Shown in pieces: positions 7,567-16,067 of a stretch of DNA of 35,736 bases. Every line of letters starts with the position of its first letter. The stretch's first letter is position 1. This DNA is from an uncultured Campylobacterales bacterium (lineage in GTDB: Bacteria > Campylobacterota > Campylobacteria > Campylobacterales > CACVAW01). The notes under the pieces are model-generated. The model was not told where the DNA came from and did not search any database. It saw only the letters and a program-made list of their open reading frames with translations. The translations under genes were made by a program, and so were the position numbers. Location of the stretch: positions 1-35,736 of the forward strand of contig CACVAW010000024.1 in the NCBI GenBank assembly GCA_902727925.1, written 5' to 3'.

Positions 7567-9255
7567 TTAGAGTTCAGTCTTAAGTATTGCACCATTACTA
7601 GCATTTGTTACAAGTAATCTGTATTGTTTTAGCCATGAACTTGTTAATTTTTTAGGTTCAAAAGTAAATTCTTTTTTTCTTTTTGCTATTTCAGCGTCAT
7701 CAAGTTTTGCTTTGATTTCATAAGTATCTACATTGATATATATTTCATCACCATCTTTAAGCAAACCTATAAGACCACCCTCAGCAGCTTCAGGACTTAC
7801 ATGACCTATACTTAGCCCCCTTGTCGCACCACTAAATCTTCCATCAGTTATAAGAGCTACACTGTCACCCATACCCATTCCCATGATAAGACTTGTAGGT
7901 GCTAACATCTCTTGCATACCAGGTCCACCAAGTGGTCCTTCATATCTAATTACTACAACATCACCAGGTTTTACCTTACCTTTTGTGATACCTAAGATAC
8001 AAGCATCTTGAGAATCAAAACACACAGCCTTACCTGTAAAATGACGCTCTCCTGTAATTCCAGCTGTTTTTATTACACATCCCTGCTCTGCTAAGTTACC
8101 ATAAAGAATTGCTAGACCTCCTACATCACTATATGGATTGTCTATAGTATGAATGATACTAGTATCTTTTATTTTGGCGTCTTTTATTTTTTCGTATAGT
8201 GTTTCACCTGTGATACTGATATTATCAATTAATATATTATCTTCTCTTTTTGTCATCTCTTTCATTACAGCGTTTACACCACCTGCACGGTTGATATCTT
8301 CCATATGTACAGTACTTAGACTTGGAGAAATTTTGGCTATATGAGATACTCTCTTACTTATCTTGTTTATATCACCGATATTAAAGTCTACTTTTGCTTC
8401 TTTTGCGATTGCTAACATATGAAGTACTGTGTTTGAGCTTCCACCCATCGCCATATCTACAGCAAATGCGTTTCTTACAGCGTTTTCATTAAGTATATTT
8501 TTGAGTTTGAATTTTTCTATTTTAGCTTCATCAAGAGCTATTTCACATATTCTTTTTGCTGCTTGTCTATATAGAACTTCTCGCTCAGGTGTAAGAGCAA
8601 GTATAGTTCCATTTCCAGGAAGTGCTATACCCATAGCTTCCATAAGAGTATTCATAGAATTTGCAGTAAACATACCAGAACACGAACCTCCACTTGGACA
8701 TGCTTTACATTCAAGTTCTATTAATTTTTCTTCACTGATTTCTCCAGCTTCAAACTTCCCAACTCCCTCAAATACGGAAGCTAAATCTACAGGAGTACCA
8801 TCATGCATACGCCCTTTACTCATAGGTCCACCACTCACAAATACAGTAGGTACATCCACTCTTAAAGCTCCCATTATCATACCAGGAACTATCTTATCGC
8901 AGTTTGGTATAGCAATCATTGCGTCAAGCTTGTGTGCATTCATCACTGTTTCTATAGAATTTGCTATGATTTCACGAGAAGGCAAAGAAAAGAGCATACC
9001 ATCATGACCCATAGCGATACCATCATCAACACCAATAGTATTAAATTCAAACGGCACACAACCATTCTTCTTAATCTCATCTTTGATTATAGCTCCCACT
9101 TTATTTAAGAAGAAATGCCCAGGAATAAGCTCAATAAAAGAGTTTGCTATACCAATAAATGGCTTTGCAAAATCTTCATCTTTAAGTCCAGTTGCACGGA
9201 ACAAACTTCTATGTGGCGCTCTATTGTGCCCCTTTTTTACTATATCACTTCTCAT
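7567..9255 (-). CDS. ilvD: Dihydroxy-acid dehydratase
   Basis: A 562-aa IlvD that dehydrates dihydroxy-isovalerate and dihydroxy-methylvalerate in branched-chain amino-acid synthesis. Iron-sulfur ligand motifs are seen: [10 protein letters not shown] and [17 protein letters not shown]. Family signatures [21 protein letters not shown] and [11 protein letters not shown] are also present. The ORF track begins at TTG (9258), but the next codon is ATG at 9255 with AGGAT at good spacing and gives the standard [18 protein letters not shown] beginning, so I use 9255. It is the first gene of ilvD, phosphoglycerol transferase and MFS transporter, all closely spaced. Confidence 0.97.
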   Translation of the reverse strand: MRSDIVKKGHNRAPHRSLFRATGLKDEDFAKPFIGIANSFIELIPGHFFLNKVGAIIKDEIKKNGCVPFEFNTIGVDDGIAMGHDGMLFSLPSREIIANSIETVMNAHKLDAMIAIPNCDKIVPGMIMGALRVDVPTVFVSGGPMSKGRMHDGTPVDLASVFEGVGKFEAGEISEEKLIELECKACPSGGSCSGMFTANSMNTLMEAMGIALPGNGTILALTPEREVLYRQAAKRICEIALDEAKIEKFKLKNILNENAVRNAFAVDMAMGGSSNTVLHMLAIAKEAKVDFNIGDINKISKRVSHIAKISPSLSTVHMEDINRAGGVNAVMKEMTKREDNILIDNISITGETLYEKIKDAKIKDTSIIHTIDNPYSDVGGLAILYGNLAEQGCVIKTAGITGERHFTGKAVCFDSQDACILGITKGKVKPGDVVVIRYEGPLGGPGMQEMLAPTSLIMGMGMGDSVALITDGRFSGATRGLSIGHVSPEAAEGGLIGLLKDGDEIYINVDTYEIKAKLDDAEIAKRKKEFTFEPKKLTSSWLKQYRLLVTNASNGAILKTEL

Positions 9256-9267
9256 CAAATATCCTAA

Positions 9268-9663
9268 TTATTTATTTTTATATATTAATCCTAAAATAAC
9301 GCCACCAAGCATACATTCAAACAAAACCACACCAAACCAACTAAGAGCAAGACTAAAAGGTATAGGCATATAAGCAAACGATCCAAAGCCCATAGATACA
9401 CCTGACACGGCACCAAATATAAATGAGTACTGAATTGCTTTTCCCATTGATTTATTAGCTATTAGTTCTGAGTAAATAAGAACAAACCCAAATACTGTAA
9501 ATAATGTAACTGAATGAATTAGTATAACATTCATATCTTCTTGCGCTCTCCATAACTGGGCTGTACTATCATATAAAGATACCAGTGCCACACCATGAAC
9601 TAAAAAGTCTATAACAAACCAACTCACAAAGATTAAACCTATCGCTAAAAGTGTTTTTTTCAT
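9268..9663 (-). CDS. Small four-helix membrane protein, function unknown
   Basis: About 131 aa, nearly all hydrophobic, with four predicted helices: LLAIGLIFVSWFVIDFLVHG, a segment around VILIHSVTLFTVFGFVLIYS, one around YSFIFGAVSGVSMGFGSFAY, and LALSWFGVVLFECMLGGVIL. The track starts at MKDFF (9678), but that ATG overlaps the GAAGGA site serving the next ATG (MKKTLLAIG), so I place the start at 9663. It ends 12 nt before ilvD, so it may be cotranscribed. It faces away from the TonB receptor gene across a short divergent promoter region. I do not recognise a specific family. Confidence 0.75.
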   Translation of the reverse strand: MKKTLLAIGLIFVSWFVIDFLVHGVALVSLYDSTAQLWRAQEDMNVILIHSVTLFTVFGFVLIYSELIANKSMGKAIQYSFIFGAVSGVSMGFGSFAYMPIPFSLALSWFGVVLFECMLGGVILGLIYKNK

Positions 9664-9749
9664 AAAAAAATCCTTCAATTATAATAGCCATAATAATAAC
9701 ATAATTTGATAGAATCCCAACTTCCCAAAATCAAATCAAAAGGAGTTTT

Positions 9750-11624
9750 ATGAAAATACTAAATGGCTTTCATAAAAAAAATTATTTTGCTCTTTGTACT
9801 ATCTTAGCTTTTGCAGTGGCTTCATCTTTGCATGCAGCAAGCTCAAGTACAAAAGAAAATAATTTAAAATTAGTAGATGAAAAGGAATATATACCTACAT
9901 TTACTATTGTCAAACGGATCAAAGTTGAAAGTGCCTTCAAAGAAGATATAAATGCAAGTTCTATCACAAGTGAACTTTCCATAATATCTAAAAAGCAAAT
10001 AAACAATCAAAACCACCTCAGTACCTCAGACATCCTCACAAATAACTCTACTATCTCAGTATCAAGTAACGGTCTTGCTGGACAATCTAAGAACTTATAC
10101 TTAAGAGGATTAGATAGCTCAAAAATACTGTTTCTTGTAGATGGTGTTAAATATAGTGACCCAACATCAATCTCAAATAGTGCCGATATATCAAACCTAT
10201 ATCTAGGTAATATTGACAAAATCGAGATAATAAAAGGTGCACAACCAATTATATGGGGAAATGCAAGTGGTGGAGTTATCAATATTATAACTGATAGCAA
10301 CAATACTACCAACTCTATAGATATTATGCAAGGTTCATTTAATACAAGAAAATTAAATTCAAACCTAAACTATTCAAATTACTTAGTAGATGTAAGCCTA
10401 AGCTCTTCACATCTAAAATCTGACTCCTTGTCTGCTCAAAGTCCGAAAAATACTGACCCCAAAGACTACGAAGATGATGAATATACAAATCATACAAATA
10501 CAGCGTCTATTAATTTCAAGCTTGACGCGTACACAAAAATAAACTTACTTCATAATAATATATACTCTTATGGAAATTATGATCGTTCTAATCCAAATGG
10601 AGATGATCCCTTTGTTAGTAAAAACCATATATACAGAGCCTCATTCACTCACAAAAAAGATAAATTTTCATTTAACTCTTATGTAAGTAAAAACAAATTT
10701 CAAAGATACTATCCTACTGGATTTACTAAAGCTTTTGATGGAAGTATCAGCGAAATAGGAGTTGATGGCTCATACAAATATATACCAAGTTCACTTATAA
10801 AGTTCGGTATCACAAGTGAAAAATCTAAAGACAAAGAATACAATGTAAGCCAACTAAATAATGCAATCTTTTTACATAATATTACAGATATTAAGGGAAC
10901 TACAATATCTACAGGTATAAGATATGATGAGTTTAACACATTCAAAGATAAAGTAACTTACCAAGTAGGTCTAAAAAAAGATATAAAAGACTTTACCATA
11001 GGTTCAAACTACTCAAGTGCATACAAAACTCCTTCTTTATATCAGCTATACGAAACAGAGTTTGGAATTGGTAATCCTAACTTAAAGCCTGAAGATGTAA
11101 AATCATTTGATATATACGCAGGATACAAAGATATTCAAATATCATATTTTCGGACACGAATTAAAAACTTAATTGGGTTTAAAAATAATAGATATCAAAA
11201 TCTTGATAGCACTTCACATATCAATGGACTAGAACTGACCTACTTTACTAAATACAAAGACATTTTAGATTTTAATATGAATTTTACTCACTTACTCAAG
11301 CTTGAGGGTGAAGATTTACTGTATAGAAGAGCTAAAAATGTTTTAAATAGTACTCTTAATTTTTATATGAATAAATTTACACTAGGTATTAGCTCAAAAT
11401 ATATAGGTACAAGAGACGATGTTATTTTTGATTCTAACTTTAACTCTGTACCAGTACAAACAGGTAGATACACTCTATTTAATCTAAACCTAAACTATCA
11501 GATAAATAAATCTCTTAAAACTTATATCAAAATAGATAATATAACAGATAAATATTATCAAAATGTAGCAGGATTTAGTTCAAGTCCGAGAGCTTTTTAT
11601 TTAGGGCTTAAAGCTACTTTTTAA
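9750..11624 (+). CDS. TonB-dependent outer-membrane receptor (BtuB/siderophore-receptor type)
   Basis: A 624-aa protein with a signal peptide (about 1-30, ending SSLHAA) and a plug domain (about 60-185: QINNQNHLSTSDIL, LRGLDSSKILFLVDGVKY, IEIIKGAQPIIWGNASGGVINI). A 22-strand-type beta barrel follows and ends in the C-terminal aromatic signature AFYLGLKATF. Such receptors import scarce ligands (iron chelates, cobalamin or others) using TonB energy. The ligand cannot be read here, although barrel motifs such as SSAYKTPSLYQLYE are of the BtuB/siderophore class. A strong AAAAGGAG precedes the ATG. It leads a four-gene plus-strand cluster with 10-nt or overlapping junctions. Confidence 0.92.
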   Translation: MKILNGFHKKNYFALCTILAFAVASSLHAASSSTKENNLKLVDEKEYIPTFTIVKRIKVESAFKEDINASSITSELSIISKKQINNQNHLSTSDILTNNSTISVSSNGLAGQSKNLYLRGLDSSKILFLVDGVKYSDPTSISNSADISNLYLGNIDKIEIIKGAQPIIWGNASGGVINIITDSNNTTNSIDIMQGSFNTRKLNSNLNYSNYLVDVSLSSSHLKSDSLSAQSPKNTDPKDYEDDEYTNHTNTASINFKLDAYTKINLLHNNIYSYGNYDRSNPNGDDPFVSKNHIYRASFTHKKDKFSFNSYVSKNKFQRYYPTGFTKAFDGSISEIGVDGSYKYIPSSLIKFGITSEKSKDKEYNVSQLNNAIFLHNITDIKGTTISTGIRYDEFNTFKDKVTYQVGLKKDIKDFTIGSNYSSAYKTPSLYQLYETEFGIGNPNLKPEDVKSFDIYAGYKDIQISYFRTRIKNLIGFKNNRYQNLDSTSHINGLELTYFTKYKDILDFNMNFTHLLKLEGEDLLYRRAKNVLNSTLNFYMNKFTLGISSKYIGTRDDVIFDSNFNSVPVQTGRYTLFNLNLNYQINKSLKTYIKIDNITDKYYQNVAGFSSSPRAFYLGLKATF

Positions 11625-11634
11625 AAGGAATTAT

Positions 11635-12219
11635 TTGAAAATAGACTTTAATAACTACCTTGTATACAAATTCCTAAACTCCCTTTTTGCTGGAGTTAGT
11701 ATAGGTGCTATATTTACTATATATGCACCTATCAAGGACCCTTATATATATTCTATTGGAGGTATTGCTCTTGGATTTGGGCTACTTGCCGTAGCTTTCT
11801 TTTATGAAAAGATACTTAATATAAAAGCTTATCTTTTCATATCTCTTTTAGTCGAAGTTCTCATATTCCTTACTATAGTAGTGATTTTGGTATTCAAATA
11901 CTCCTATATAAACGCTCTTTTTGTATATATAGGATATCAAGTAAGCTTCATCTTTGGTTCATACCTCACAAGAGCAGAAACCATAATACTAAATAATGCA
12001 AAAAAACTCAGCCTAATAGACATATATAAACAAATGGGCTACTTAATAGGTATGTTTTGTTCTTTTGTTTTTTACAAATTAGCCCAAACTCTGTATAATA
12101 TCAACTCAAGTGAAAATCAAGTTTATTATATACACTTTGTTTTCCTCACTTTACAAATACTAATAATTATATTTTTGCTAAGAGCATTTAAAGGTAGACA
12201 TATTGATAATAACAGTTAA
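11635..12219 (+). CDS. Six-helix membrane protein, MFS-half-like
   Basis: A 194-aa integral membrane protein with six hydrophobic helices (roughly 8-30, 37-58, 64-88, 93-112, 130-152, 165-186). This is half the size of a classical MFS carrier. The start is TTG preceded by AAAAGGAA. It begins 10 nt after the TonB-receptor stop and overlaps the next gene by 17 nt, so it is part of the same transcript. It may form the inner-membrane step of uptake of the receptor's ligand, but this is inferred only from context. No specific family was recognised. Confidence 0.8.
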   Translation: MKIDFNNYLVYKFLNSLFAGVSIGAIFTIYAPIKDPYIYSIGGIALGFGLLAVAFFYEKILNIKAYLFISLLVEVLIFLTIVVILVFKYSYINALFVYIGYQVSFIFGSYLTRAETIILNNAKKLSLIDIYKQMGYLIGMFCSFVFYKLAQTLYNINSSENQVYYIHFVFLTLQILIIIFLLRAFKGRHIDNNS

Positions 12220-12607
12220 AAGCTTACTTAAAGACAAATACTCTGTAGAACTAGTACTATCTATTCTTGCATTTATCGTTGCTATATATCTTGACAAAGT
12301 CATAGAAGTAGTCATTTATGCACTTTATTTTCTTATATTTTTAGAACTTACTAGAGCGATACTGACATTTATTAGAGAGCAAAGAGTTATTGTGAGATAT
12401 CTTGTGGATGCACTTATTATTTTTGTATTAAGAGAGTTTATTATCAATGTTGTTAAGATAAACACCCAAGACCTCCAACACATATCAGACATACTAAAAA
12501 ACAGCGTAGGTATCAATACAATCTTACTAGGTGGAGTTTTGCTTTTTATGTTTTTTGTTCGCTACTTAAGTAATAATACCATGATGAAAAAAAGTGTGTT
12601 AGAATAA
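12203..12607 (+). CDS. PsiE-like small membrane protein
   Basis: A 134-aa protein with four hydrophobic helices. The helix 1-2 region and the basic loop TFIREQRVIVRYLVDALIIF followed by LREFIIN resemble the PsiE (phosphate-starvation-inducible E) family, whose biochemical role is unknown. The start is TTG with an AAAGG about 10 nt upstream, inside the preceding gene (17-nt overlap). Its TAA overlaps the ATG of the decarboxylase (TAATG). The conserved packing suggests the cluster is translated as a unit. The family call is from pattern memory and is moderately sure. Confidence 0.65.
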   Translation: MIITVKSLLKDKYSVELVLSILAFIVAIYLDKVIEVVIYALYFLIFLELTRAILTFIREQRVIVRYLVDALIIFVLREFIINVVKINTQDLQHISDILKNSVGINTILLGGVLLFMFFVRYLSNNTMMKKSVLE

Positions 12608-14067
12608 TGTTAGTCAAAGATCAAAACAAAACTCCATTAATAGACGCATTAAAAGAGTATCAAGAAGATAATATCACACCCTTTGATGTACCAGGACACA
12701 AGCACGGAGCTGGTGCAAAATCTTATGCAAACTTCATAGGTAAAAAAGCTCTAAGCTTAGATGTGAACTCCATGAGATCACTTGATAATCTATCAAACCC
12801 TATCTCAGTAATAAAAGAGGCCGAAGACCTAGCAAGTGACTTGTTTTGGTCTGATCATGCATTTTTCTTAGTCAATGGTACTACTGTTGGAATTGAAGCT
12901 ATGATAATGAGTGTGTGCCGTCCAGGAGATAAGATAATACTACCAAGAAATGTACATAAATCCACTATAAACGGTCTTATACTAAGTGACGCTATCCCAG
13001 CATATATAGAGCCAGAAATCGACCAAGAACTTGGATGTAGCCTAGGCGTGAGTATCGAAAATGTAGAAAAAACTATAGCAAGACACCCCAATGCAAAAGC
13101 AATCCTAATCACAAATCCCACCTACTATGGGTTTGCGAGTGATATCAAATCCATCATCAACCTAGCACATAAACACGGAATGGCAGTTCTTGTTGATGAA
13201 GCACATGGCTCACATATAGGCTTTAGTGATGAACTGCCAATATCTGCTATGGAGGCTGGAGCTGATATGAGTGCTATTAGTATGCATAAAACTGGTGGGT
13301 CTCTTACGCAAAGCTCAATACTGCTTATGAATGAAGGGTTTGTGACAGCAAATCATGTAAAAACTGTACTAAACCTCCTCCAAACTACAAGTGCTTCATA
13401 CCTACTTATGGGAAGCTTAGATAGTGCTAGACACAACCTTGCAGTAAACGGAGCGAAGGCTCTAAAAAAAGTTATCAAGCTCTCAAAAAAATATAGAAAA
13501 AAGATCAATGAAATACCAGGGCTATATGCCTTCGGAAAAGAACTTGTTGGCAAAAATGCAATATTTTCTTTTGATGAAACAAAACTAAGTATTCAAGTAA
13601 AAGAACTAGGTCTTAGTGGATTTGAAGTGTATGATATATTAAGAGATGAGTACAAAATACAAGTAGAATTCGGAGATACCTATAACATTCTAGCAATCAT
13701 TAGTCTAGGTGATACAGAAGATTCTCTTAATACACTTTATAATGCACTCCTAGATATATCAAAAAAATACAAAAAAAATCATGTGTTTTCAAAAAACATT
13801 CAAGCAGTTAGACATAGTCCAGATGTAATAGTATCTCCAAGACACGCGTTTTATAGTAGTAAAAAGATAGTACCTCTAGAAGAAAGCATAGGGCATATAA
13901 GCGCAGAATTCATAATGGCCTATCCCCCAGGAATACCTATACTAGTTCCAGGTGAACGTATATCAAAAGAGATTGTTCAATATATTAAATTCTTAAAAGA
14001 TGAAGAAACAACTATAACTGGTATGGAAGATGCCTACGCAAATAAAATAAATGTATTAGGAATGTGA
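12607..14067 (+). CDS. PLP-dependent Orn/Lys/Arg decarboxylase (SpeA/CadA-like short form)
   Basis: A 486-aa fold-type-I PLP enzyme of the short, Gram-positive-SpeA-like length, lacking the N-terminal wing domain of large inducible decarboxylases. Seen: DVPGHKHGAG (about 27-36), NGTTVGIEAMIM, LPRNVHKS, VDEAHGSHIGF with the PLP-pyridine Asp197, and SMHKTGGSLTQSS with the Schiff-base Lys228. A C-terminal domain includes AYPPGIPILVPGE. It decarboxylates arginine, lysine or ornithine to a polyamine or diamine; which substrate cannot be decided by reading. It closes the TonB-receptor cluster and is followed by strong hairpins. Its product might feed polyamine pools or a diamine-based siderophore, but no siderophore synthetase is visible. 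Confidence 0.88.
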   Translation: MLVKDQNKTPLIDALKEYQEDNITPFDVPGHKHGAGAKSYANFIGKKALSLDVNSMRSLDNLSNPISVIKEAEDLASDLFWSDHAFFLVNGTTVGIEAMIMSVCRPGDKIILPRNVHKSTINGLILSDAIPAYIEPEIDQELGCSLGVSIENVEKTIARHPNAKAILITNPTYYGFASDIKSIINLAHKHGMAVLVDEAHGSHIGFSDELPISAMEAGADMSAISMHKTGGSLTQSSILLMNEGFVTANHVKTVLNLLQTTSASYLLMGSLDSARHNLAVNGAKALKKVIKLSKKYRKKINEIPGLYAFGKELVGKNAIFSFDETKLSIQVKELGLSGFEVYDILRDEYKIQVEFGDTYNILAIISLGDTEDSLNTLYNALLDISKKYKKNHVFSKNIQAVRHSPDVIVSPRHAFYSSKKIVPLEESIGHISAEFIMAYPPGIPILVPGERISKEIVQYIKFLKDEETTITGMEDAYANKINVLGM

Positions 14068-14108
14068 GAGGCGTAAAAAAACGCAAACTGCTTTGCGTTT
14101 TTAGCCTC
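14068..14108 (+). terminator. Intrinsic terminator after the decarboxylase
   Basis: Starting one base after the TGA stop, AACGCAAA / TTTGCGTT forms a stem with loop CTGC, flanked by A and T runs. It is nested inside a GAGGC / GCCTC outer pair. Because A- and T-runs lie on both sides it could work in both directions. Confidence 0.8.
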
Positions 14109-14111
14109 GAA

Positions 14112-14153
14112 CCGAACTAGTGATATTTTAGCTCTGCTAAAATCACTAGTCGG
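14112..14153. terminator. Long bulged hairpin
   Basis: CCGAACTAGTGATATTTTAGC pairs with GCTAAAATCACTAGTCGG around a TCT loop. The stem is about 18 bp with two small bulges. It stands between the two converging genes and is too long for a simple terminator, so it may be a relic mobile or processing element. Confidence 0.5.
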
Positions 14154-14168
14154 AACACTTTAACCCTA

Positions 14169-14186
14169 GCAAAAACTCGTTTTTGC
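14169..14186 (-). terminator. Short A/T hairpin before the DUF2892 gene end
   Basis: GCAAAAA-CTCG-TTTTTGC is a perfect 7-bp stem with a tetraloop. It is the third hairpin in the 134-nt gap between convergent genes and plausibly terminates the minus-strand DUF2892 gene. Confidence 0.5.
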
Positions 14187-14201
14187 AATAAAATCTCAAG
14201 A

Positions 14202-14408
14202 TCAACCTCTACAACATTTATGCCACCACTTCTCTGATGGGACAGCACAAAATAAAGATTTTGGACACCATGCAATACTTATTGTATAAATCGGAAGTAA
14301 GCCAATTACCCCCCCCCACCAAGATTCAGAATAAATACCAAAAGATATACAAATAATACCTAAACAAATACGAATAAATTTATCTACTTTACCAACATTA
14401 CACTTCAT
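14202..14408 (-). CDS. DUF2892-family small membrane protein with G9 tract
   Basis: A 68-aa protein of the DUF2892 (YgaP-type membrane segment) family: MKCNVGKVDKFIRICLG at the start, a glycine-rich double-helix hairpin, and WCPKSLFC after the second helix. It has six cysteines, including a terminal CC. An AGGA lies 7 nt before the ATG. Codons for WWGGV run through an uninterrupted nine-G tract (plus-strand C9 at 14309-14317), so slippage would frameshift the protein at about residue 33. In the read given the frame is open. Biochemical function of the family is unknown. Confidence 0.8.
   Translation of the reverse strand: MKCNVGKVDKFIRICLGIICISFGIYSESWWGGVIGLLPIYTISIAWCPKSLFCAVPSEKWWHKCCRG
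14309..14317 (-). repeat. Homopolymeric G9 tract inside a coding sequence
   Basis: Nine consecutive C on plus (G on the coding strand) in a strongly A+T-rich genome. Tracts of this length are phase-variation hot spots in Campylobacter and Helicobacter. Confidence 0.8.
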
Positions 14409-14514
14409 AACTAAATCCTAAATATTAAGCATTATAATATTATATCTATAATGACTATTAATGTAAATAAAAACTTGGAAAATATAAAAAGGGGATTATT
14501 GAAAAGTAAAAATC

Positions 14515-14539
14515 ATGAGTAGGGGATTTCCCCACTCAT
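14515..14539 (-). terminator. Intrinsic terminator of the RRM-protein gene
   Basis: On the minus strand ATGAGTGGGG pairs with CCCCTACTCAT (one bulged base), then GATTTTTACTTTTC gives a T-rich tail. It lies 17 nt after the RRM gene stop. The remaining gap up to 14408 shows no gene. Confidence 0.8.
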
Positions 14540-14556
14540 AGTTAGTCAAAGAAATA

Positions 14557-14808
14557 CTATCTTTGTTCTCTTGGTCTAGCTTCGTTTACTCTAAGCGCTC
14601 TACCATCAAATTCTTGTCCGTTAAGCTCATCAATAGCTTTTTGTCCTGAAGCATCGTCAGCCATTGCTACAAAACCAAAACCTTTTGCTCTACCTGTATC
14701 TCTATCAGTTATTATTTTTACAGATTCAACTGTTCCATATTTACTAAATAAGCTTTCTAAACTTTCTTCACCTGTATTGTAAGATATATTACCTACATAA
14801 ATTTGCAT
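14557..14808 (-). CDS. RRM-domain RNA-binding protein
   Basis: An 83-aa single RNA-recognition-motif protein. RNP2 is IYVGNISY (about 3-10) and RNP1 is AKGFGFVAM (about 41-49), with the usual aromatic residues for RNA stacking. The C-terminus is short and basic (NEARPREQR), without the Gly-rich tail of cyanobacterial cold-inducible homologues. It probably binds single-stranded RNA as a chaperone or regulator. It is monocistronic, with its own terminator downstream and an A+T-rich promoter region upstream. Confidence 0.93.
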   Translation of the reverse strand: MQIYVGNISYNTGEESLESLFSKYGTVESVKIITDRDTGRAKGFGFVAMADDASGQKAIDELNGQEFDGRALRVNEARPREQR

Positions 14809-14893
14809 TTCTGTCCTTCAAAATTTGTTTGCATCTTGTCAATAATCAATAATTATCAATAAGTATCGTAACTATACAATAATTTTATATATA

Positions 14894-16018
14894 TTATATA
14901 CTGATATCTGATTTATTTGCTATTTTTTTTATATATGTATGTATAGCTTTACTTATAGTATCATTTATATTATCAAGTTGAGTTATAAGAATATTTTCCA
15001 CGCTTGGATATAAAGACTTTTGGTTAAATATATATTTTCCACTTATTATTTTATTGTTAAAAGTAGCTGGTTCAAGCGGATTGTGACCACCTATACCATC
15101 TACAAATGAGCCACAGAGTATAGTGATATCTGTAATGGCATAGATATTAACAAGTTCACCAAGAACATCAACCAAAACAACATCACTATCAAAATTCTCA
15201 GTTTCACTAAATTTACTAAAAGACAAATTTCTATTTTTACTAAACTTAGCCAAATATTCACTTACCTCAATAAATCTCTCAGGATGTCTTGGCACTACAA
15301 TGATTTTTCTATTGCCAATATCAAGACTATCCAATATTAATTTCTCTTCATCTTTATGTGAACTAGCTATTGTGATTACTTCTTGATTAGACTTTGTATA
15401 TGTTTTGGTTGTTTTTATCTTAGCAATAGTTTTTATATTTCCTACTACTTGAATATCTTTTGCACCAAGTGATTTTAATCTAGTTTTATCTTCTTTACTC
15501 TGTGCATATATGATATCCACATATTTGAAAAATATCTTATAAAAAAACGCAAACCTTAAATACTTAGGATAAGATTTTTCAGAGATTCTAGTATTAAGAA
15601 GTACTACTTTCATACCTTTGAGTTTAGCAACAACTACCATCATAAGCCAAAATTCAGCTTCAAGTATAACTAATGTATTCGCTCTTTTGACCCAAAAAGG
15701 TAATAACATTTCATAAGGTAAATACCCAGTCTTTGCAGATAACTTCTTTGCAGCATCCTGACCAGTCTTTGTAATAGTAGTTATAAAAACATCTTTACCC
15801 TCTATAAAAGGCTTTATAGCAGTAACCTCACCAAGAGAACAAGCATGAACCCATAAGTCACAAGATTTAAACTTATTATTACATAGGAAAAATCTTGCAG
15901 GCAAAGACTGACGGAATTTTGATTTAACAAAAGGTAATATTAAAAGAAAAGGGAGGGAAAAAACATATATAAAAGAAACAAAAAAATAATAAAATATGAA
16001 GAAAAGTCTATTTAACAT
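14894..16018 (-). CDS. waaA: 3-deoxy-D-manno-octulosonic acid (Kdo) transferase
   Basis: A 374-aa GT-B glycosyltransferase that adds Kdo to lipid IVA in LPS inner-core synthesis. It has an N-terminal membrane anchor (LFFIFYYFFVSFIYVFSLPFL), then LWVHACSLGEVTAIKPF (the conserved Gly/Glu active-site segment), ITTITKTGQDAA, ILEAEFWLMM, and in the second half VVPRHPERF and GGHNPLEPA. It is somewhat shorter than the E. coli enzyme. The ATG has a weak ribosome-binding site, and a hairpin separates it from the upstream zinc-ribbon gene. Confidence 0.93.
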   Translation of the reverse strand: MLNRLFFIFYYFFVSFIYVFSLPFLLILPFVKSKFRQSLPARFFLCNNKFKSCDLWVHACSLGEVTAIKPFIEGKDVFITTITKTGQDAAKKLSAKTGYLPYEMLLPFWVKRANTLVILEAEFWLMMVVVAKLKGMKVVLLNTRISEKSYPKYLRFAFFYKIFFKYVDIIYAQSKEDKTRLKSLGAKDIQVVGNIKTIAKIKTTKTYTKSNQEVITIASSHKDEEKLILDSLDIGNRKIIVVPRHPERFIEVSEYLAKFSKNRNLSFSKFSETENFDSDVVLVDVLGELVNIYAITDITILCGSFVDGIGGHNPLEPATFNNKIISGKYIFNQKSLYPSVENILITQLDNINDTISKAIHTYIKKIANKSDISI

Positions 16019-16029
16019 AGTATAAAGAG

Positions 16030-16056
16030 AAAGAGATACTTAAATAGTATCTCTTT
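16030..16056 (-). terminator. Hairpin between zinc-ribbon gene and waaA
   Basis: Perfect 10-bp stem AAAGAGATAC / GTATCTCTTT with a 7-nt loop, 11 nt after the zinc-ribbon gene stop and just before the waaA start. It could terminate or attenuate transcription entering waaA. The T-tail is only moderate. Confidence 0.55.
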
Positions 16057-16067
16057 TAAAGTAATGT

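Noticed and set aside
8429-9007. Plus-strand 192-aa ORF antisense to ilvD
   Set aside because: It lies wholly inside a clear ilvD gene in a strand-symmetric frame, without a ribosome-binding site.
9679-9749. A+T-rich inverted-looking sequence upstream of the TonB receptor as a possible Fur box
   Set aside because: The match to the GATAATGATTATC-type consensus is poor, and the A+T content makes chance similarity likely.
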